Of a stretch of 64,000 nucleotides of DNA, positions 18,530 through 28,771 are shown one piece after another (position 1 is the first letter of the stretch; every line of letters starts with the position of its first letter). Source of the DNA: Methanobrevibacter sp. UBA412 (GTDB lineage Archaea; Methanobacteriota; Methanobacteria; Methanobacteriales; Methanobacteriaceae). The notes under the pieces were generated by a model. That model was not told the origin of the DNA. It searched no databases and worked only from the letters and a program-made list of their open reading frames with translations. Both the position numbers and the translations under genes were made by a program. The stretch covers positions 552 through 64,551 of the forward strand of contig DAGJ01000021.1 of NCBI GenBank assembly GCA_002495685.1, in the 5' to 3' direction.

Positions 18530-19996
18530 ATGTCATTTTTAGGTAATTTATTCAATAAAGGCCCAAAACCAGTTATAGCTCATAGTCAAACAGAAAAATT
18601 AGATTTTCTAAAAGCTAGTACTAACCGGCCTCAAAGTCCAGGTTTCAAAACAAGACCTGATGAGTATTATGTTGTTGCAAGTGTAGAACTCGGAAACACA
18701 ACAACCAAATGTATTCTTACAGCTACCAACTTAAATTCTAGTAAATCCTACCTACTAGATAAAACAGTTAAAATGACTAGAGATATTCGAAAACCAAAAC
18801 CCGACGAAGAAGTATTCGGTTCAACAGTTTGGGGAATAGAATTATCAAAAGAATCAGTAGCAGATTTAATAAAAGACACAGTACTAGAATCCCTACACAA
18901 AGCAAACGTAGACATGGAAAAAGACTTAGACTTCGTAGTACGTTCAACAGGTGTAACAGCAGGTTTTGCAACCACACAAGAAGTAGGTAAACTAGTAATA
19001 GCACTAGCAGACGGATGCTTAAATGCAGGTATACCACCTAAAAAAATGGCACCAGCAATGACCACACAACAATTACCAAAAAGATTACAAAATTTCACCC
19101 TACTAGACAATATAAGTTTCGATGGAGCAGTAGTAAGTGTAGTTCCACCACGAGGCCGAGAAGTAGTAGCAAACGAAATGGAAGGAGAACTAGTAACAGC
19201 AGGAATAAAACTAGGAAGTAAATGGACAGAAGTCGATTACCGAAACCCCTGTGTCAGCCTAGATTTCGGAAGTACACTAGCCGGCCGTATAGTAAACAAA
19301 GAAGAACCATACGCAAATACAATAGGTAACTTTTTAGGACTTGCAGGTGTTATAAGTGATTCACTTGCACGTGGAAGTAAACAAGTAGACCCCAAAGGTG
19401 GAGCAGCACTAGATTTATATGATCCAAAACTCCTACGTAAAGGAGATCAGAAAAAAGCAAAAATCAATGCACAAGAAGCACATAAACTCATAAACATCAC
19501 CAAAGTACCAGAAGGTATGGAACGTTTCGGTACAGTACCATTAGACAGTACCCGAGCAAAAGATGCAGGAACCACTCTAATAGGTTGTGATGTTGGAACT
19601 AATGCAGATGGATTGCCTGAATTAATGGAATTAGGAGGACAATTCTATGATGAAGATGGTCTTCCAACCTTACTTGCAACAATGGATCATGTAAGTGCAA
19701 TAATAGTTGACCGCTTACTAGATATAGCATTTGAAGAAAAACTTGTCCTACCTGGAAGCATATTAGGTGTAACAGGTCGTGCAGGTATCACCGGACGTAA
19801 ACCTAACCTTATACTCGAATACACTAAAGAAAAATTCGATCAAGTAGTATTTGTTGAAGATGGTTTAGGTTTAGGTGCAGCTACTATGGCTCGTTGTATG
19901 AATAGTATGGGTACTCCAAAAACACCATTAGGTGGAAACCAAGGAGAACATTGTATACTTAAAAAACGTATGCAACTTCAAAACAAAAAAACATAA
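18530..19996 (+). CDS. mmp14: Methanogenesis marker protein 14
   Basis: A 488-residue protein of the marker 14 family, restricted to methanogens and relatives. After a Pro-rich N terminus, the segment SVELGNTTTKCILTATNL near residue 50 resembles a phosphate-1 loop of the actin/sugar-kinase ATPase fold. SLDFGSTLAGRIV near residue 242 and LGVTGRAGITGRKPNLI near residue 420 also fit an ATPase of that superfamily, related to reactivating factors such as RamA or EutA. The biochemical function is unproven to my knowledge; placement right after mtr suggests a role in corrinoid-protein or MCR maintenance. GGTG at 18519-18522 supports the ATG at 18530. Codons favour A- and C-ending triplets, unlike mmp10. 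Confidence 0.85.
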   Translation: MSFLGNLFNKGPKPVIAHSQTEKLDFLKASTNRPQSPGFKTRPDEYYVVASVELGNTTTKCILTATNLNSSKSYLLDKTVKMTRDIRKPKPDEEVFGSTVWGIELSKESVADLIKDTVLESLHKANVDMEKDLDFVVRSTGVTAGFATTQEVGKLVIALADGCLNAGIPPKKMAPAMTTQQLPKRLQNFTLLDNISFDGAVVSVVPPRGREVVANEMEGELVTAGIKLGSKWTEVDYRNPCVSLDFGSTLAGRIVNKEEPYANTIGNFLGLAGVISDSLARGSKQVDPKGGAALDLYDPKLLRKGDQKKAKINAQEAHKLINITKVPEGMERFGTVPLDSTRAKDAGTTLIGCDVGTNADGLPELMELGGQFYDEDGLPTLLATMDHVSAIIVDRLLDIAFEEKLVLPGSILGVTGRAGITGRKPNLILEYTKEKFDQVVFVEDGLGLGAATMARCMNSMGTPKTPLGGNQGEHCILKKRMQLQNKKT

Positions 19997-20044
19997 TTAA
20001 ACATAAAAATTATATTATAAACTTTATTCTTTCCTTTTTTTCTT

Positions 20045-20671
20045 ATGATTTTTAGTATACTAATGGCTGGTGGACGTGGGACACGTTTAAATAATAAAGT
20101 TGAAAAACCATTATACAATTTTAATGGTAAACCCCTAATAGACCACGTAATAGGAAACCTTCAAAAATCAAAAGTTGATAAAATTATCATAGCACTAAGT
20201 CCACATACAAACCAAACACTAAAACATTTAAAAGAAAAAGGATTTAAAAACTTCAACCTAAACTTACTAGATTCTTATAATGAATTTATCCTAAATACTC
20301 CAGGTGAAGGATATCTTAAAGATTACAACTACATTTTAAGATTACTAGAGAAACATTCAAAAAAGGATACAGTACTATTTATCAATACTGATCTTCCTTT
20401 TATAAATTATAATATTTTAAATAAAGTTTTAAATGAATATCTAAAAATTCAAACTGATGCTTTAAGTGTTTTTGTTCCTGAAGAAATTTTCAATACCAAC
20501 AACCTAGATTACAAGTATGCATATAAAGGATTAGTACCTTCAGGATTAAACATAGTTCGAAGCGAAAATATCATTCAAGAACAAGAAGATTTAATTTTAC
20601 CACATATAGAACTAGCACTTAACATGAATACATTAAATAATATACAGATAGGGCTTAAATTATTAAAATAA
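20045..20671 (+). CDS. cobY: GTP:adenosylcobinamide-phosphate guanylyltransferase
   Basis: A 208-residue nucleotidyltransferase of the archaeal CobY type, which activates adenosylcobinamide phosphate with GTP for attachment of the lower ligand of the cobamide. The N-terminal signature LMAGGRGTRLNNKVEKPL is the GTP-binding loop of the fold. The C-terminal block YKGLVPSGLNIV closely fits known CobY proteins. Length agrees with the family (about 200). It lies 48 bases after mmp14. CobS, which uses the product of CobY, is encoded at 50.0-50.9 kb. The alternative would be another NTP transferase such as MobA, but the C-terminal block favours CobY. Confidence 0.85.
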   Translation: MIFSILMAGGRGTRLNNKVEKPLYNFNGKPLIDHVIGNLQKSKVDKIIIALSPHTNQTLKHLKEKGFKNFNLNLLDSYNEFILNTPGEGYLKDYNYILRLLEKHSKKDTVLFINTDLPFINYNILNKVLNEYLKIQTDALSVFVPEEIFNTNNLDYKYAYKGLVPSGLNIVRSENIIQEQEDLILPHIELALNMNTLNNIQIGLKLLK

Positions 20672-20906
20672 AATATTAAAAAAAGACTTATCAAAAAGTT
20701 TATATATTTTATAACTACATAGATTTATTTAATAATATAAAAACTTTAATTCAGGCTTTTTTAAAAAAAAATATTTTATCTAAAAAAAAACAAAATCCCT
20801 TAAAAAAACTGTTAATAGAATAAAATATTAAAATTTTTTTTTTTATACATAAAAGAATACAGAAATTAAAAAACATATGAAAAAAATTAACTTGGTGGAA
20901 TTTATA

Positions 20907-21173
20907 ATGGAAAATAAGGCAATACCTAAAAAAGAAGAAAAAATGTGGAGTGAAATTAAGAATTATCAAGTAGCAACCAATAATGCACGTATACTTGGAG
21001 TTCTTGACGAACTTATAATAAACGAAAAAACTGGTAAAATAGTTGATATTGCTATTCGCGTAGAAAGTGGCCGTAACGTTCATGTAAAAGGCGCTAAACG
21101 TAAAGGAGACCTATTACTCGTTCCTTTCACTAAAGTTGAAAAAGTTGGAGAATTCATAATAGTAACAGAATAA
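20907..21173 (+). CDS. PRC-barrel domain protein
   Basis: A small soluble protein of 88 residues consisting of one PRC-barrel domain. After a charged start come VLDELIINEKTGKIVDIAIRV and GDLLLVPFTKVEKVGEFIIV, the usual beta-barrel pattern of archaeal single-domain members. In archaea such proteins have been proposed to act in RNA metabolism or cell division, but no function can be stated for this one. I start at the ATG at 20907 because GGTGG sits at 20892-20896. An upstream in-frame ATG at 20877 would add ten residues without a ribosome-binding site. A C7-A-T7 element follows 24 bases after the stop. Confidence 0.8.
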   Translation: MENKAIPKKEEKMWSEIKNYQVATNNARILGVLDELIINEKTGKIVDIAIRVESGRNVHVKGAKRKGDLLLVPFTKVEKVGEFIIVTE

Positions 21174-21197
21174 AACTATTCTCTAAATTCTCTAATA

Positions 21198-21212
21198 CCC
21201 CCCCATTTTTTT
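21198..21212 (+). terminator. C7-A-T7 element after PRC-barrel gene
   Basis: Seven C, one A and seven T residues lie 25 bases after the PRC-barrel stop. There is no hairpin. Similar C-run/T-run pairs follow comB, sufB, mvhA and mvhB, so this is probably part of a 3' end signal. The rest of the 312-base spacer is AT-rich with no gene. Confidence 0.4.
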
Positions 21213-21485
21213 ACATTACTACTACTTTTTTTTAAAACAATTTTTATAATTTCTATTTTTCAATCATTAAACTAAATAATTTAACCAATTTTTTCATAGA
21301 AACATATTCTAATTTATAAATATAAAATCTCTAAAAAATTTTTAATATAACAATAGTTTATATAAATGATAACAAATAAAAGAAGAATATAATAATTGTT
21401 ATATTTTTTCTATAAAAAAAAATTAATAATTAAAAAAAAAGAATTTGTATTTAAATAAAAATAATTCATGGTGGTGGAAAATAAA

Positions 21486-22253
21486 ATGTTACTAAAAATA
21501 GAAGACTTAGCAGTACAAGTCGAAGGAAAACAAGTACTCAAAGACATCGACTTATGTATAAAAGAAGGAGAAACCCACGTCCTACTCGGACCTAACGGTG
21601 GAGGGAAAAGTACACTCTTCATGAGCATACTCGGATTTCCTAATTACAAAATAACCAATGGTAATATAATATTTAAAGGAGAAGACATAACTAACTTAAC
21701 AACAACCGAAAGAGTTCAAAAAGGAATAGGTGTAAGTTTCCAAACACCTCCAGCAATAAGAGGAGTAAGTGTAGAAAACCTATTAAGACTCATAGAAAAC
21801 AAAGATATAGAAAAAGAACTCTCACCAAAAATGCAAAACTTATGCACAAAACTAAAATTCAACCAAGACTTCCTAAAAAGAGACGTGAACCTCGGATTCT
21901 CAGGAGGAGAAGTTAAAAGATCAGAAATACTCCAACTCCTAGCACAAAAACCAGAATTTGTAATGTTTGATGAACCTGACAGTGGAGTAGACATAGAAAA
22001 CGTTGAATTAATAGCAGAAGAAATAAATGAATTATTAGAAAAAAATACCAAACCAAAACAAAGAACAAGATCAGGATTACTAATCACTCACCTCGGATAC
22101 ATCCTAAACTATGTAAATGCAGACATAGCACATGTACTCCTAGACGGTGAAATCGCTTGTTCAGGAAACCCAGAAGAAATAATACAAGATGTTAAAACAG
22201 AAGGATTTAGAGGATGTGTTGAATGTGCGGAATGTATCTCAAAAAGCTGCTAA
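21486..22253 (+). CDS. sufC: Fe-S assembly ATPase SufC
   Basis: A 255-residue ABC-type ATPase that partners SufB in the iron-sulfur cluster scaffold. The Walker A loop GPNGGGKST, signature LGFSGGEVKRSEI and Walker B VMFDEPDSGVD are all present. The start ATG at 21486 follows a GGTGGTGG site at 21470-21477; the upstream ATG at 21468 lies inside that region. The C-terminal tail is unusual to my eye: CVECAECISKSC, with four cysteines in twelve residues, could bind metal or a cluster. The gene overlaps the start of sufB by about 29 bases, so the two are probably translationally coupled. It supplies clusters for Mvh, ferredoxins and radical SAM enzymes. Confidence 0.93.
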   Translation: MLLKIEDLAVQVEGKQVLKDIDLCIKEGETHVLLGPNGGGKSTLFMSILGFPNYKITNGNIIFKGEDITNLTTTERVQKGIGVSFQTPPAIRGVSVENLLRLIENKDIEKELSPKMQNLCTKLKFNQDFLKRDVNLGFSGGEVKRSEILQLLAQKPEFVMFDEPDSGVDIENVELIAEEINELLEKNTKPKQRTRSGLLITHLGYILNYVNADIAHVLLDGEIACSGNPEEIIQDVKTEGFRGCVECAECISKSC

Positions 22254-23457
22254 AGCAAAAGACAAAAAAGCAGCAATAGGAACAGATGTAACTATAGAAA
22301 ACTATTCAGAAGAAACTATAGATGCATATGATGTAATAGACAGCTTAGATGATGTAAGTAAATCAACACAAGACACCCTACTAAAAGTCGGAGTAGACTC
22401 TGATGAAACTAATCGAGCAGGATCATTTCTACAAGTTGGTCAAAGTAACATCTTCCAAGACAGCCTAACAGGTGACGTGGAATTACTAAACCTACAACAA
22501 GCATTAGATAAATACAATTGGGTATCAGATTTAATGTGGACAACAGTCCAAGCAGACGCAGATAAATACACTGCAAAAACAGCACTTCGAGAATCTGAAG
22601 AAAATGTAAGATCAGGTTACTTCATAAGAAGTAAACCAGGAACCAAACAAACCTTCCCAGTACAAGCATGCATGTTTATAGCAGACCAAGACGTAATCCA
22701 AACCACTCACAATATAATAATTGCAGAAGAAAACTCAGAACTACATTTAATAACCGGTTGTGCAACAGGTGACGATGTATCCTCAGCACTCCACGTAGGA
22801 GTCTCAGAACTATTCGTCAAACCAGGTGGAAAAATCACATTCACCATGATACATAACTGGGCAGAACAAGTAGAAGTACGTCCAAGAACCGGAATAAAAG
22901 TAGAAGACAATGGAACATTCATAAATAATTATATCTTAACCAGTCCAGTACACTCCCTACAATCTTATCCAACAGCACACTGTGTAGGTAAAAATTCACG
23001 TGCACTATTCCAAACCATCCTTAATGGTCAAAAAGATAGTTACATTGATAGTGGAGCACGGGGAATACTTTCTGGTGATGGAGCATCAACAGAAGTTATT
23101 AGTCGAGCAGTAAGTAATGATGAATCAAAAATTTATGCTAGAGGACACCTAGCAGGTGAAAGACCAAACGTAAAAGGACACCTAGAATGTAATGGACTCG
23201 TACTATCAGATGATTCAAGCATCTATGCTGTACCAGAATTAGAAGCAAACAGTAGTGGTCTTGAATTATCACACGAAGCTGCAGTAGGTAAAATAGATGA
23301 AGATGAAATTTATTACCTTACAAGTCGTGGTTTAACAGAAGAAGAAGCAGCTGCAATGATAGTTAGAGGATTTTTAAGTATGGACATAACAGGCCTACCA
23401 CCAGCACTTGCAAAATCCACACAAGAAATGATAGACATGAGTGTAAAAGGAATATAA
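22225..23457 (+). CDS. sufB: Fe-S assembly scaffold SufB/SufD family
   Basis: A SufB/SufD-type scaffold protein of about 410 residues with the family's right-handed parallel beta-helix and a C-terminal helical tail. Family blocks include QACMFIADQDVIQTTHNII in the middle, GARGILSGDGASTEVISRAV near residue 280, the repeated GHLxC pattern, and YYLTSRGLTEEEAAAMIVRGF near the end. I propose a GTG start at 22225, 11 bases after AGAGG at 22209-22213. An earlier in-frame ATG at 22189 also exists, deeper inside sufC. Only one SufB/D gene is present, as in many archaea. Confidence 0.92.
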   Translation: MRNVSQKAAKAKDKKAAIGTDVTIENYSEETIDAYDVIDSLDDVSKSTQDTLLKVGVDSDETNRAGSFLQVGQSNIFQDSLTGDVELLNLQQALDKYNWVSDLMWTTVQADADKYTAKTALRESEENVRSGYFIRSKPGTKQTFPVQACMFIADQDVIQTTHNIIIAEENSELHLITGCATGDDVSSALHVGVSELFVKPGGKITFTMIHNWAEQVEVRPRTGIKVEDNGTFINNYILTSPVHSLQSYPTAHCVGKNSRALFQTILNGQKDSYIDSGARGILSGDGASTEVISRAVSNDESKIYARGHLAGERPNVKGHLECNGLVLSDDSSIYAVPELEANSSGLELSHEAAVGKIDEDEIYYLTSRGLTEEEAAAMIVRGFLSMDITGLPPALAKSTQEMIDMSVKGI

Positions 23458-23985
23458 ATAAATATTTTTCCTTTCACTCTATTTTTTTATAATGTTTCTA
23501 GCTAGATTAAACAATTCTTCTTTGTCTATATAAAGATTAAAACCCCCTATTTTTTTATAACTTTAATTAAACTATTTTTAAATTCAATTTTTAACAAAAC
23601 CTTAAATAAAAATGATTTTATTACTCTCCTATTTTTTTAAAACAATTTACTGGTTTATTTATAATTACACTCCATTTTAACTAATTTTGAAAACTAATTT
23701 TTTTTAAATGACTTACAAAGTATTAATTACCTAATTATAATTGGAGGTGAAAAAAAATTTTAAAACTTAAATTTTAAGTACAGATATTTTAGTTTGATTT
23801 AAACAAAACTTATCAAATCTATCTAAGTCAAAAAAAAATTAAGGAATATAATTTTTAGAATGGAATGAAAAATAAGAAAAAAATTAAATTTTAAATCTTT
23901 AATGGGGAATTAAGAGAAAAATATAAGTCAAATAAATTTATATAAAAATTATAATAAAATAGTGGGGTTTTAAAGAATAAAAATT
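23458..23985. other. Spacer after sufB with orphan ribosome-binding site
   Basis: No gene in 528 bases. CCCCC-TA-T7 at 23543-23556 resembles the C-run/T-run 3' elements. A textbook GGAGGTGA at 23743-23750 has no start codon or ORF after it, so it may be the remains of a lost gene. A 15-base odd palindrome, ACTTAAA-T-TTTAAGT, lies at 23765-23779. A TATA-like TTTATATAAA at 23937-23946 probably serves the next gene. Confidence 0.4.
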
Positions 23986-24522
23986 TTGAAAAACATAGAT
24001 ACAAAGACAATTTCAGGAAGGATCTCTAAAGAAAAATTTGAAGAATTAAAAAATTTAAATTTAGATGGAACAACTAGTATAAAAGTTGCTAAAGCAATAG
24101 ATTTTTTAATATTAATTTATTCAGATAATAATGAACAATATAAGGAATTATATGAATTAAATTTAAAGAGAACCCGTAGAGATGAAATTGAAAAAGAGTT
24201 AAAGGAATTAAAAAAGGATATAAATTTTTTAGAAGAAAAAAACAATACAGTTAAAAACTTAGATTTAACTGATACATTAAAAAAAATATATTATAATGAT
24301 AAATGTTCAGATTTTTTAAATAAGCAGTTAGAACGATTATCTAATAGAAGGTATGCTCCTGAAATTTTTAAAGATAAAAATAATTTATCTTTTAATCAAA
24401 AAAGGTACTTAGAAATTTTAATTAATAGTTTAAAAAAGTTTAATAATGAAAACAATTTTGATTTAGATTATGATAGTTTTATTGAGGGGATGATACAAAT
24501 AAAACAGGAAAACAAGGATTAA
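23986..24522 (+). CDS. Small coiled-coil protein, ribbon-helix-helix-like N terminus
   Basis: A 178-residue charged protein that I do not recognise as a named family. The N terminus KTISGRISKEKFEELKNLNLDG has the pattern of a ribbon-helix-helix DNA-binding strand and helix. It is followed by a Lys/Glu-rich segment (residues 55-90) that should form a coiled coil, then a second helical region. The start is a TTG; a TATA-like box at 23937-23946 implies a leader of about 20 bases, and only a distant GGGG is available as ribosome-binding site. The iteron-like array that begins about 115 bases downstream makes it a candidate DNA-binding partner of that array. This link is inference. Composition is very A-rich, unlike the neighbouring sufB. 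Confidence 0.6.
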   Translation: MKNIDTKTISGRISKEKFEELKNLNLDGTTSIKVAKAIDFLILIYSDNNEQYKELYELNLKRTRRDEIEKELKELKKDINFLEEKNNTVKNLDLTDTLKKIYYNDKCSDFLNKQLERLSNRRYAPEIFKDKNNLSFNQKRYLEILINSLKKFNNENNFDLDYDSFIEGMIQIKQENKD

Positions 24523-24635
24523 ATAAAAATATACTTATTATAAAAGTTTAAATTAAAAATTTAACTAAGTTTTAAATTGTATACACATTTTGCATACCTT
24601 TTAAAATTTTTGCGCAAGTGTAGTGTAAGGGGGGA

Positions 24636-24976
<341 letters not shown>

Positions 24977-24989
24977 TTTAACTCCTCTT

Positions 24990-25434
24990 ACTTAGTATAG
25001 TTTATATTTATAAAAAATATTTTTTTCATATAATTGTATTAATTTATTCATTGTATTTTTTTAATGATCTTTTAATTTTTGGTTTTTAGATGAAATTTAA
25101 ATATTTAAGGGGGTAATGTTTTTTTTATTAAAATTTTTTTGGGGTTTATTCTTATTTTTATATTTTTTGTTGATTTCAGCATATATTGCTAGCTAGAGGT
25201 ATACTGATTGGTACTTTTTTCAATGTTTTATAGGGGCTTTGTTTTTTTTAATTTTTTCATATAATTTTTCTTGTTGGTGATGTTTGTGTTTCTTATTTTT
25301 TTAAGTGTCTATTGGATTTTTATTGAAGTTTTTTAAGTGTTTGTATAGTGTTTTAATTATTTTAAAGGTATTTAGTTAAAAATAAAACTGTTAGTATTAA
25401 TACATACAAAAAACTTAATATGATATTTAAAGCT
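24990..25434. other. T-rich spacer upstream of mvh control region
   Basis: No convincing gene. Much of it is T-rich on the plus strand. A 26-codon ORF at 25116-25196 encodes a wholly hydrophobic peptide, and AAGGGGGT sits only two bases before its ATG. Spacing is poor and the T-rich context makes hydrophobic ORFs likely by chance, so I do not call it a gene. Confidence 0.4.
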
Positions 25435-25519
25435 TTCGAAATACTTTTCGAAGTAACATTTATATTTAATACTTATTTAATATATTAACAGTACATTGAT
25501 GTTAAGCTGAGCTAGCTCA
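25435..25519 (+). promoter_or_regulatory. Probable mvh operon control region
   Basis: Two TTCGAA palindromes (25435-25440 and 25447-25452) are spaced 12 bases apart, about one helical turn. TATA-like sequences follow (TTTATATTT at 25459-25467, and the palindrome TTAATATATTAA at 25477-25488). Next is a 12-base palindrome, TGAGCTAGCTCA (25508-25519), flanked by GTTAA and TTAAC. The AGGAGG of mvhD is 200 bases further on, so the palindrome probably lies near the transcription start or in a long leader. Roles are inferred from position. Confidence 0.45.
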
Positions 25520-25728
25520 TTAACGTACAATAAAAACTAAAAATTAAATAAGAAAAATTAAGACTTTTTTTTTATTTAAAAAAATATTAGTTTTACATAA
25601 AAAAAACTTTTTATAAAAAGCAAAAAAAAAAAATATAAATCCTTAAAAAGAGAAGAACTTTTCTTTTTTTAGGTAAAAAAAATATATATAAAAAAAAATT
25701 TGAGATATTCTAGAGGAGGAAAAACTCT

Positions 25729-26154
25729 ATGGACGAAGATGTAAAAATAGTAATGTTTTGTTGTAACTGGTGCTCCTATGGTGGAGCAGACACAGCAGGT
25801 ACTGCTAGAATGCAATACCCACCGAATATAAGAGTAATTCGAGTAATGTGTTCCGGAAGAATAGACCCACAATTTATCCTTAAAGCATTCAGAGAAGGTG
25901 CAGATGGAGTACTTATCGCAGGATGCCATATGGGAGACTGCCACTACGATGCAGGAAACTACAAATTAGATAGAAGAATGAGATTAGTTTACAAACTCGT
26001 AGAAGACCTTGGAATAGGAAAAGAAAGAGTATACCATGATTGGATCAGTGCATCCGAAGGGGAAAAATTCGCAACTACTGTAACCATGATGGTAAATCGT
26101 ATTAAAGAACTCGGACCATCCCCATTAAAAGAAGAAATCGAAGCAGAAGGATAA
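25729..26154 (+). CDS. mvhD: F420-non-reducing hydrogenase iron-sulfur subunit D
   Basis: A 141-residue protein that passes electrons from MvhAG to heterodisulfide reductase subunit A. It has five conserved cysteines in the expected pattern: [11 protein letters not shown] at residues 10-20, CSGRIDP near residue 42 and CHMGDCHY near residue 64, which together bind a [2Fe-2S] cluster in this family. AGGAGG lies eight bases before the ATG. It is the first gene of mvhDGA, as in other Methanobacteriales. The heterodisulfide reductase genes are not in the window. Confidence 0.95.
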   Translation: MDEDVKIVMFCCNWCSYGGADTAGTARMQYPPNIRVIRVMCSGRIDPQFILKAFREGADGVLIAGCHMGDCHYDAGNYKLDRRMRLVYKLVEDLGIGKERVYHDWISASEGEKFATTVTMMVNRIKELGPSPLKEEIEAEG

Positions 26155-26184
26155 ATTTAATATTATTTGGAGGATTATGATAAC

Positions 26185-27114
26185 ATGGCTGAAAAAGCAC
26201 AAATAGGAACCATGTGGCTCGGAGGATGTTCCGGTTGTCACTTATCAATTGCTGATTTCCACGAATCATTACTTGATGTATTAGAATTAGCAGAATTCAA
26301 ATTTTCACCAGTACTTATGGATACCAAATATGATGAAGTACCACACTTAGATGTACTTATTGTAGAAGGTGGAATAAGAAACAATGAAAACCGTGAATTA
26401 GCAGAAATGTTAAGAGAAAAAGCAGACTTTGTAATTGCATACGGAACATGTGCAGCATACGGTGGAATACCAGGACTTGGAAACTTACACACCGTAGAAG
26501 AATTAGAAGAAGAAGCATACATTAACTCTTGCAGTACTGTAAACCCAGAAGGAATCATCCCAAGCGAAGGCGTACCACACCTTGAATCCCGTGTAAGACC
26601 ATTACACGAATGTATTGATGTGGACTTAACCATCCCAGGATGCCCACCAAGATCCGATGTAGTTGCACAAGCAATCATTACATTATTAAATGGGGAAACA
26701 ATAGAATTACCAACAACTAACCTTTGTGAAGTATGTCCAAGAGAAAAACCACCTGCAGGTTTAGCAATGGACTTCATCAAAAGACAATTTGAAGTTGGAA
26801 AACCAGAAGAAGATTTATGTTTAATCTCCCAAGGACTCGTATGTATGGGACCAGCAACCGTATCCCTCTGTGGATCCGAATGCCCAGGAGACGCAAACGT
26901 ACCATGCCGTGGATGTTACGGACCAACTGCAAATGTTAAAGATGCAGGAGCAAAAATGATTTCCGCTATCGCATCAGATTACGGAGTATCAGAAGATAAA
27001 GATGTAGATCCAGAAGAAGTAGCAAACGAATTAGATGATATCGTAGGAACATTCTACACCTACACTTTACCTGATGCATTAGTACCAATGAAAATGCAAA
27101 AAGGAGGCAAATAA
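26185..27114 (+). CDS. mvhG: F420-non-reducing hydrogenase small subunit
   Basis: The small, electron-transferring subunit of the [NiFe] hydrogenase, 309 residues from the ATG at 26185 ([21 protein letters not shown]). That start follows GGAGGA at a normal spacing; an in-frame TTG at 26167 overlaps the ribosome-binding site and is not credible. The proximal cluster motif [16 protein letters not shown] and IPGCPPR are present. The C-terminal cysteine region ([27 protein letters not shown]) binds the remaining clusters. No twin-arginine signal is present, fitting a cytoplasmic enzyme. It lies three bases before mvhA. Confidence 0.95.
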   Translation: MAEKAQIGTMWLGGCSGCHLSIADFHESLLDVLELAEFKFSPVLMDTKYDEVPHLDVLIVEGGIRNNENRELAEMLREKADFVIAYGTCAAYGGIPGLGNLHTVEELEEEAYINSCSTVNPEGIIPSEGVPHLESRVRPLHECIDVDLTIPGCPPRSDVVAQAIITLLNGETIELPTTNLCEVCPREKPPAGLAMDFIKRQFEVGKPEEDLCLISQGLVCMGPATVSLCGSECPGDANVPCRGCYGPTANVKDAGAKMISAIASDYGVSEDKDVDPEEVANELDDIVGTFYTYTLPDALVPMKMQKGGK

Positions 27115-27116
27115 AT

Positions 27117-28541
<1,425 letters not shown>

Positions 28542-28629
28542 AATATTTGATGCAAAAAAAAATATAATACTAAAAAAATTAGAATTTTATAAAAAAAAAT
28601 TTTTTTATGAGGAATAAAATACTATTTAA

Positions 28630-28661
28630 CCCCCATATTATTTTTTTATATAATCCCTTTT
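28630..28661 (+). terminator. C5/T7 element after mvhA
   Basis: CCCCC at 28630-28634 is followed by T7 at 28641-28647 and then by CCC with T8. This lies about 90 bases past mvhA, in the 230-base gap before mvhB, and suggests partial termination between mvhDGA and mvhB. No stem is visible. Confidence 0.35.
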
Positions 28662-28771
28662 TTTTAGAATTATTTTATATTAAAAAAAATATTTTTTTTT
28701 CAAACAAAAAAATTAAAATATAAAAATTGAAGAAAAAAAATTTAATTAATTAAATTAGGAGAATAACTAAT

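Noticed and set aside
18748-19110. Minus-strand ORF inside mmp14
   Set aside because: Antisense shadow with no ribosome-binding site and Ser/Leu-rich low-complexity content.
22189-22224. Earlier ATG for sufB inside sufC
   Set aside because: A GTG at 22225 has a better-spaced ribosome-binding site. The earlier start stays possible but is less likely.
25497-25525. GC-richer palindrome as a possible tRNA
   Set aside because: No cloverleaf, T-loop or anticodon arm can be formed; it is a simple palindrome.
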